A stretch of DNA of 64,000 nt from Aotearoamyces nothofagi (Eukaryota > Ascomycota > Leotiomycetes > Leotiales > Tympanidaceae), in NCBI GenBank assembly GCA_015345905.1, contig JADDTR010000004.1, positions 744,001 to 808,000 of the forward strand, in the 5' to 3' direction. The position numbers and the translations under genes are program-made. Below the pieces are notes generated by a model. The model ran no database searches and was not told the origin of the DNA. It worked only from the letters and a program-made list of their open reading frames with translations. Below are positions 57,750 through 64,000 of this stretch, piece by piece. How positions within the stretch are numbered: the first letter of the stretch is position 1; each line of letters opens with the position of its first letter.

Positions 57750-59036
57750 AGGCAGTCATATTTGGACTTCTATCTACTTTGGGTAGCATGGCCCATGTTT
57801 GGCCGTTCTTGTATGAAAAGGGGAGGTTTAGATTGGCAGGGGGGGTTGCGTTAAAAGCGCTATCACTGTACTGCATATTAGCGTCTGGATGCCCATTGCA
57901 TCAACTTGAAATCCCTTTAAACTCTGCTCCGAATGAATGTTATGTGAAAACGTATATAATTTTGTATAAACTACTTTCGTGAAGAGTGCTACTAAGTAGT
58001 AAAGAAACTCCACTCCGTGCGAGGCCGTTCGCTAAATTGAACGCACACCTAGCAAGCAAGTCAGGGAGAACGAGGGCCTTGATTCCGTTCTCCCTGTCCC
58101 TCTAGATGCGCTCGGCGAACGCCTTCTCACAGTAGTGGTAGAGAGAAGAAGAAGAAGCTTACCTTATAGCCTACCTTGGCGAAGGCTGGCGAGGAGGCTG
58201 TAAGTTTAAGCCCGAATATGGGTTATTTAGGCTCGAGTACCTCAGGGGATAGAATTCTTTAACATCATGGCAAGGCACAAATCACGGCGTTGCAGCTGTC
58301 ATATCACGACGACAGCCATGGCTGGATTTTCCAAGATTTGCGGCTGTCATTCCAGCGACAGATTCTATTGCAACGACAGCTTCAGTTAAATTTCAGTGTT
58401 GCGACCATTATATTACAACAATTGCTTCGGTGGAATTTCCCAAAATTGGCATAGAAATAGACGGTTTCTTTTGAATCTCCTGTGGAGGTCTCAAGAAATT
58501 CTACCGTCGTGTTGTCGTGCTACATTGCCGCCAAAGATATATACGTCTCTGATGTTCGCAATTTTCGAAGTCGCCTCGGTGTTTGTCGGACATCCCCAAC
58601 TTTTCGTTGAGACGGGGCGTTGAGCAAGCGAGATTCAATTACAATAGGGCGTCCAACAGGGCAGCATCGGGCAGCCTGGCAACCAGGCAACGTGCCTGAC
58701 TAAGACGAGACCCTGGATGAAGATTTCTCAGCATTAAATGCGAAGTCTCCTCCGGCTTCTCGAAACACCATCATCACAGCCTTTGGACCCAATCCTGCTG
58801 CTCTTGCTACTCTTTGCTTTACCTCTCCAGACCCCAGATTCCCCCTGGACTCTTATCGCCTCGGTACATTCCAATCTCCCAAGGTGTATTAGCTCTGCTC
58901 GCCTATAAAGCCAATCCGTCAGCACCTCATCACATCATCCCTTCATCAGCGACAAGCACAAGTTAGCCAATTCATCCTCGCGACGAAGCACACGCATCCC
59001 TCGGTCAGGGCCCCCTCATAGTAACCAGCACCAAAG
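57750..59036. other. 1.3 kb intergenic with a degenerate repeat
   Basis: Between citrate synthase and the Yhm2 carrier, same strand. A poorly preserved repeat (GCGACGACAGC/GCAACGACAGCTTC-like units with ATTTTCC/AATTTCC flanks) spans about 58290-58450. A GAA-rich run lies near 58141-58156. The right end has a pyrimidine-rich leader for the next gene. Confidence 0.5.
58290..58450. repeat. Degenerate 40-50 base repeat with CGACAGC core
   Basis: Three to four diverged units share a core like CGACAGC or ACAATTGC followed by an ATTTTCC/AATTTCC stretch. The phase is irregular. It may be an old tandem array or fragments of a small non-autonomous element; ends and target duplications are not visible. 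Confidence 0.4.
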
Positions 59037-60137
59037 ATGTCCACGGCAACGGAAAGGCTCGAGAAGAAACCCGTCAAGTTCAGCAATCTGCTGCTTGGCG
59101 CCGGTAAGCCGATACTCCCTCCAGCTGATTGGATGGCGTAGTAATGAGAGTTTACGCAGGCCTCAACATGTTCGAAGCTACTACCTTAGGACAGCCGCTG
59201 GAGGTTATTAAGACTACCATGGCTGCGAACCGAACTGATGGCTTTGTGACTGCTCTCAGTAGAATATGGGGTCGAGGTGGTGTTCTGGGCTGTAAGCACT
59301 CCCCACAGGTGACTCGTGCTTACCCAATGCTAAATATCTGTGATTGTATGCAGTCTACCAAGGCCTCATTCCATGGGCCTGGATTGAAGCTTCTACCAAG
59401 GGTGCAGTGTTGCTCTTCGTCGCGTCGGAGGCAGAATACCACGCACGAACATTTGGTGCCGGCGACTTTACCGCAGGTATCTCTGGTGGTATCGCCGGTG
59501 GTGTCGCCCAAGCCTATGCCACAATGGGATTTTGCACTTGCATGAAGACTGTCGAGATCACGAAGTCAAAACTTGCTGCCACTGGCGTAAAGCCGCCCGG
59601 CACCTTTGCAACATTCATGGATATCTACAGAAAAGAAGGTATTAAGGGCATTAACAAAGGTGTAAACGCAGTCGCCATAAGACAGATGACGAACTGGGGT
59701 TCTAGATTTGGTCTGAGCCGATTGGCAGAGCAAGGTATCAGAAAGGCTACCGGCAAGGAGGAGGGTGGCAAGCTCAGTGCAGGGGAGAAAATCCTGGCCA
59801 GTGGCCTAGGTGGTGGATTAAGCGCATGGAATCAGCCAATTGAGGTTATCCGCGTGGAGATGCAAAGCAAGACAGTGGACGAGAACCGACCCAAGAAAAT
59901 GACAGTCGGTAACACTTTCAAGTACATCTACTCGCAGAACGGTGTTAAGGGTTTGTATCGTGGGGTTGTTCCTAGAATCGGTCTTGGCGTTTGGCAGACC
60001 ATCTGCATGGTTGCTATGGGTGACATGTAAGCTGCCATGAAACCCCGAATAAAGATAGTTCTAGTACTGACATTGATTCCAGGGCCAAGTCATATGTTGA
60101 AAAGTTGACTGGAGACGAGGTGACGGCCAAGCATTAG
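59037..60137 (+). CDS. yhm2: Mitochondrial citrate/2-oxoglutarate carrier Yhm2, 308 aa
   Basis: A mitochondrial carrier exchanging citrate for 2-oxoglutarate across the inner membrane; yeast Yhm2 is also found with mitochondrial DNA. Exons 59037-59103, 59160-59291, 59354-60026 and 60083-60137 sum to 309 codons. Family-specific sequence is plain: [62 protein letters not shown], and [27 protein letters not shown] (a Yhm2 variant of the second signature). [33 protein letters not shown] and [34 protein letters not shown] follow. These depart from ordinary carrier signatures in the way Yhm2 does. Placed directly downstream of citrate synthase. Confidence 0.94.
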
Positions 60138-60950
60138 AGGCGTTTGGGGCCATGGCAAATGCTGTACATGCATCAAGGGAAAGCATGAATGGGCTGGCAA
60201 AGTCGTGGTTTATGATAGAAAGGCTTCAATTCCTTTTAGCAAAGATTAGAAGATTCGCAGACTTCAATAGCATAATATGTCAATCAGGCTAGATGATGGA
60301 GATGCGACCAGCCTATGTATGCCCTGCGATGGATCTTTAAAGACCCGTATTCTTAAGCTGAGTGCGGACTAGAACCACATCACTGTAGATATAAGATGCA
60401 TGCCCTTGGACAAGGTGAACTAAGGCACCTGAGGTACCGAATGTAGGTAGGTAATTCAGCTCTGCAGAGCTCGCAATGGCAATTGAAACCTCTCTACGAA
60501 TTGCAGGCCAACCGGACCGAGTTCGACCGCGGCGGCCGTCCTTCCTGGCCGTTTCTCCTTGGCTGATTCGGAACCTAGACGGGCTCCCAAACCGCCAGAG
60601 CCCCGAAAAAAAAAAGGGGTTTGCCAGGCAGGAGAAGCAAACGAGGGCCGGTCTCCTTGGCTGGACTATCGAAATCTCTCTCTAGGATGACTAGGTAGAG
60701 AGGTAGGCAGGCCTGCCGAAAGCTGGTGGAATGGGTAGGAGACGGCGAGAGGAGGACGCGTGTCTCGTGATGTGTCTCGTGAGTTTTTGCCGATTGCTGA
60801 GCTCACCACGGGTGATGGCGCCTTGGCCGCGAAGGGGAGGCTGGGTTGGCTGGCTGGCCTAAGTACTTGTGTCCGGTACCGCGAGGAGGGAGGATTGCAT
60901 TGCTGTAAGAGCGGCACTGCATCACGCTGCGCCTAGATACGACGGCTTTG

Positions 60951-60969
60951 GGATGGATGGATGGATGGT
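60951..60969. repeat. GGAT tetranucleotide run
   Basis: Four to five perfect GGAT units in the pma1 upstream region. Confidence 0.8.
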
Positions 60970-61973
60970 GGAAAAGACGACAAGAGGAAGAGAGGCTATT
61001 GATGTATACTGTACCGAGCACTGTACAGTACAGTGTCTCCCCACCGGCTGCTGACTCTATTTACAGCAGGATCCCAGTACCCAGGGAGCTACAGTACCAT
61101 CGATTGCCGAGCCAGGCACTTTACTGTACTGTACCCCAGCACCTGAGGCACTTGATGCCCCCCCGGCTGTCTGAGTCCGGGCGCACTGTATTGTCTAGAA
61201 GTACTGTACTGTATTGTCTCAGCACACTTCTTCATACCGTCATCTTGCTGACGTCTTCGTCTGCATCTCCAACCATACCTTACCTGTCGGCACTGCCCTC
61301 GCTCCTCGCACCACCAGAGTCTCATCATCGATGCTTACTATAATCATCATTGCCTATCTATCTCGAGCCAACCGGTTCCTAAAACGGATGCACCAGCATA
61401 CAGTAGATACACTAACATCGGCTTTCCATAGCTGGAAGCATTTCCAACCCCTTGGTGTAAGTTTAGGGTTTCATCCAAACAAATTTTGCCGTGATATGTG
61501 AGCCTTATCGACCTAATCGTTCCTGCTACCCGAAGGTTCGCGATATACTGTAGATTTTCTGCTGGGAAAGAGAGACGGTAAAGAGGGCCAGCAGTCCCGC
61601 ATCTGGGGATGTCACCTGTCGTCCTGGCGGCAACAAGGAGCTTCCACCCGCAAACATGCCTGCTGGCTGGACTGGCCTGGCGCCCTGTAGGCTCTCGCGT
61701 ACATACCCCACCCTGCGCTATAGCTATAGCTATACTCTGTGCGTACTGCGCTGCAGTGCGGTTCTGCAGCGCAGGGCTTCCCGGGCGTGGGTTGTGCGGA
61801 AAGTGGAGAGTGGAAAAGCTAAAGGTTATCTATCAGCGAGTGGGCGAGTGAGTGCCGGAGCATAGACGGGTGGCTGGCCAGTCGAGGCTGTCGATGGGCG
61901 TGCAGAACGTCATGGAGCAAGCGACAAACACACGGCTAGTTCTAGTCCGCGGCGGGTCGGGAACTGGGTGTGA

Positions 61974-62002
61974 TGAGACGAGAGACGAGAGACGAGAGAC
62001 GA
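61974..62002. repeat. GAGACGA-type short tandem repeat
   Basis: Four near-identical 9-base units (GAGACGAGA) in the pma1 upstream region. Confidence 0.8.
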
Positions 62003-62436
62003 GCACATGACAGCGGATAATCATACACGACGGCAAGTATCAAGATGCAAAGAAAGAGACGGCGACGGAGGCAGAGCGATAGCGACACTCAGGGTATGTA
62101 TGCACGCACATATAATATATGGCGATGCTGATGCTGTATCGTAAGTGCGTCGCAGGTGCCTCTACTGACCCTGTGCACACTGTCTGGCTTCCTCTCGGTC
62201 ACTAAAGCTGTATCCACTCTGGAGCTGCACGGGGTAGCGTGGGAGCTATAGGCGATTAGGGTAGGCAAGGCAGTCAGTAGGGCGGGCGGGTCGCTAAGGA
62301 AGGGCAGAGGATGCGGCATGTGCTAGGCTGGCAACCGTGCGGGCGACAGCGTGTACAAGGCGCAATAAGGTCTTGGGGGTGCTTTCTGTCGTCACAGCTG
62401 CAGCCTGGGTGTCTACAGGAGACGCTGGGCGCTGGA

Positions 62437-62517
62437 CAGTGGGTTGGCAGTGGGTTGGCAGTGGGTTGGCAGTGGATTAGCAGTGGATTAGCAGTGGGTT
62501 GGCAGTGGGTTGGCAGT
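62437..62517. repeat. 11-base minisatellite, CAGTGGGTTGG
   Basis: About seven consecutive units of CAGTGGGTTGG; the fourth and fifth carry the variant CAGTGGATTAG. The G-rich strand is the plus strand, about 1 kb upstream of the pma1 start. Confidence 0.92.
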
Positions 62518-63076
62518 GCTCTCGCTCAATAGGTAGTAGACAGCGGACAGTGGACAGCGGCTAGGCAGTACCCTGTATACAGGCAACACCCAAGTCCCCA
62601 CAGTGCCTCGCCCCGACGGCATGTATTCATTATATATATTATTTGCAGACAGGCGATGGCAGGCCGGGAATATGCTGTGCTACGCCGGTCCCTTATATAC
62701 CTGTGCAAGGCAAGCCGGGTTGGATTGCCGCAGGTCATGCCATACAGTGAACAAAATGCAGCGCCGCGTACAGCCGATCCCAGCAGCGGCAGTCCGTCCA
62801 GAGCTGCTGTTTTGTTGTTTTGTTTTGTTTTGGCTTGGCTGCACTGCGCTGCACTGCACTGCGCTGCCCAGGCCAGGCCAGCCAATCACACGCCATCGGG
62901 CCAAACATCAGCGAACCGATTGCTTGAGCTGGCTGTCTGTACGCCGTGCGTGCCTGCCCAGGCCGTCCCTCCGTCGCTCTGTCGCTCCGTCGTGCCAGTC
63001 CTGCCAGTCGTGCCAGCCCAGTCGGGCCCTCACCCGGTTGAGCTGCAAGCACACCCGCGAGCACCAGTCAAATCCA

Positions 63077-63113
63077 CCCTCCAATCGCCCTCCAATCGCC
63101 CTCCAATCGCCCT
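63077..63113. repeat. 11-base CCCTCCAATCG tandem repeat
   Basis: Three perfect copies and a partial fourth about 0.35 kb upstream of the pma1 ATG. Each unit contains a CCAAT pentamer, the core recognised by the HAP/CBF complex. Confidence 0.9.
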
Positions 63114-63244
63114 GTCCCTCACCTCGCTCCGCTCCCGTCCCAGTAAAGGTCGCTCTGCTTCCCCGTGCTCGCTCCTTCCCAGAGCCGTCGTGCTTCCTCC
63201 CACCCCCAAATCCCTCCTCGCGCTCGCTTTGTGCTCTTCCGACT

Positions 63245-63281
63245 CCACCTCCCACCTCACACCTCCCACCTCACACCTCCC
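63245..63281. repeat. CACCTCCCACCTCA pyrimidine repeat
   Basis: Two and a half copies of a 14-base C/T-rich unit in the probable pma1 leader. Confidence 0.85.
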
Positions 63282-63435
63282 GTGTCCATCCTACACCTCT
63301 CCCCGTCGCCGTCACCTATAGAGCCTACATCCTACCGTCGTCCACGTTGATGGTTATCATACAGACACAGACACTGATCGTTTTCATTTCTACAGCTGCT
63401 TGAGCAGTGCTCGATTGCAATTTTCGATAGCTGTT

Positions 63436-64000
63436 ATGGCTGATCCAGCGGCTAGCAAAGCTGCGTCGGGGCCGCAGTCAAACACCGACGCTCCCAATCA
63501 CCTGAACACCAACATTGAGCCCGGCACTTTCGACAACGAGAAGACGTCGCAGGATGCTGCTGCTGCCGGAACTGGCAAGAAGCCAATTGAGGATGAGGAC
63601 GAGGACGAGGACATCGATGCGCTGATTGACGAGCTCGAGTCCCAGGACGGGCATGCTGAGGAGGAGGAGGAAGAGGAGGACAGCCCAGCTACAGGTCGCG
63701 TCATTCCCGAGGACCAGCTCCAGACCGATACCCGCTCGGGTCTCACAGAGCAGGAAGTCAGTATTCGCCGCAAGAAGTACGGCCTGAACCAGATGAAGGA
63801 AGAGAAGGAGAACTTGATCATCAAGTTTCTCGGATACTTCATTGGCCCCATCCAATTCGTCATGGAGGTATGTTGATAAGCCCACTCTTTTCTCCACGTT
63901 TCACGGTCGCAAGTGTTGCGGCCTTGGCATTGAGGCCGCATCTCTTCTCCACATTGCAATTGATGACTTGACTGACATGACCCATTTCCCCAGGCTGCCG
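63436..64000 (+). CDS. pma1: Plasma-membrane H+-ATPase Pma1, 5' end only
   Basis: A P-type proton pump that energises the fungal plasma membrane. Exon 1 is 63436-63867 (144 codons, [14 protein letters not shown]...IQFVMEV/A). Its GTATGT donor pairs with a CCCCAG acceptor at 63993, and the second exon starts at 63994 and leaves the window after seven bases. The N-terminal cytoplasmic domain is visible. It has a Ser/Thr/Asn-rich start and long acidic runs ([26 protein letters not shown]). Then comes the conserved [45 protein letters not shown] leading into the first membrane helix. This block is diagnostic of fungal Pma1 (P3A ATPases). The catalytic parts lie outside the window. Confidence 0.97.

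Larger units (their letters stand above)
60138..63435. promoter_or_regulatory. 3.3 kb region upstream of pma1, rich in small tandem repeats
   Basis: Holds the yhm2 3' end and a very long pma1 upstream region. It contains a GGAT run (60951-60969), a cluster of TACTGTA/TACAGTA words (61005-61220), a GAGACGA repeat (61974-62002), a GTGGGTTGGCA minisatellite (62437-62517), a CCCTCCAATCG repeat (63077-63113) and a CACCTCCCACCT repeat (63245-63281). The last 400 bases are extremely pyrimidine-rich, as expected for the promoter/leader of one of the most expressed fungal genes. Many long open frames here are low-complexity artefacts. Confidence 0.6.

Noticed and set aside
62437-62517. Regular repeat considered as a CRISPR array
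   Set aside because: Direct tandem units without spacers in a eukaryotic nuclear genome; a minisatellite.
62603-63403. 266-codon plus-strand open frame upstream of pma1
   Set aside because: Composed of Pro/Ser/Arg/Cys-rich translation of the pyrimidine-rich promoter and its tandem repeats; the neighbouring frames are just as open.

Overview
This is nuclear DNA from a filamentous ascomycete (Pezizomycotina). The genes have short introns, mostly 45 to 75 bases, with GTAAGT-type donors. Many genes belong to fungal families: Byr4/Bfa1, ARS-binding protein 2, Seb1/Nrd1, Ede1, a PTH11-like receptor, a MARVEL protein and the plasma-membrane H+-ATPase Pma1. Gene content would fit a leotiomycete, but the sequence alone does not fix the class. 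Exon boundaries were read by eye from splice signals and family alignment from memory. For almost every gene the proposed exons sum to a whole number of codons. || Layout. 1-1439 (-): 5' part of complex I 78 kDa subunit. 2180-3035 (-): unrecognised helical protein. 3500-4000 (-): doubtful ORF. 4251-5304 (-): tail-anchored acyl-CoA-binding protein (Atg37-like). 5919-6977 (+): ubiquitin-like/WLM metalloprotease. 8886-10403 (+): seven-helix PTH11-like protein. 10629-11818 (-): aldo-keto reductase pseudogene. 12227-14158 (+): SelO. 14448-17552 (-): Byr4. 18420-19692 (+): XRCC4-like. 20098-21449 (+): RFC subunit 3. 21976-22751 (-): atypical SDR. 23249-25704 (-): Abp2. 26565-27633 (+): peroxisomal PMP47-type carrier. 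28522-32895 (-): Ede1. 33574-35352 (-): alpha-tubulin. 35685-36468 (+): ER membrane protein with a dilysine tail. 37298-37900 (-): MARVEL protein. 40416-42025 (+): O-acetylhomoserine sulfhydrylase. 43192-45420 (+): long-chain acyl-CoA synthetase. 45879-50480 (+): SIM/HMG-box/WD40 protein. 52761-55319 (-): Seb1/Nrd1. 56110-57749 (+): mitochondrial citrate synthase. 59037-60137 (+): Yhm2 citrate/oxoglutarate carrier. 63436-end (+): Pma1, first exon. || How the genes relate. Most are unrelated housekeeping neighbours. Citrate synthase and the Yhm2 carrier are adjacent on one strand and would act in sequence. Atg37-like ACBP, PMP47 and acyl-CoA synthetase all touch acyl-CoA or peroxisome biology but lie far apart. 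XRCC4-like and RFC3 are neighbouring DNA-maintenance genes. || The most unusual locus is 45879-50480. One continuous reading frame joins two SUMO-interaction-like motifs, an HMG box and a WD40 region with a DDB1-binding-type W-N-x-R motif. This suggests a SUMO-reading, DNA-binding substrate receptor for a CUL4-DDB1-type heterochromatin complex. || Several long spacers (37.9-40.4, 50.5-52.7 and 60.1-63.4 kb) contain no convincing gene but hold small tandem repeats. I saw no tRNA, rRNA, CRISPR, LTR element or viral remnant.
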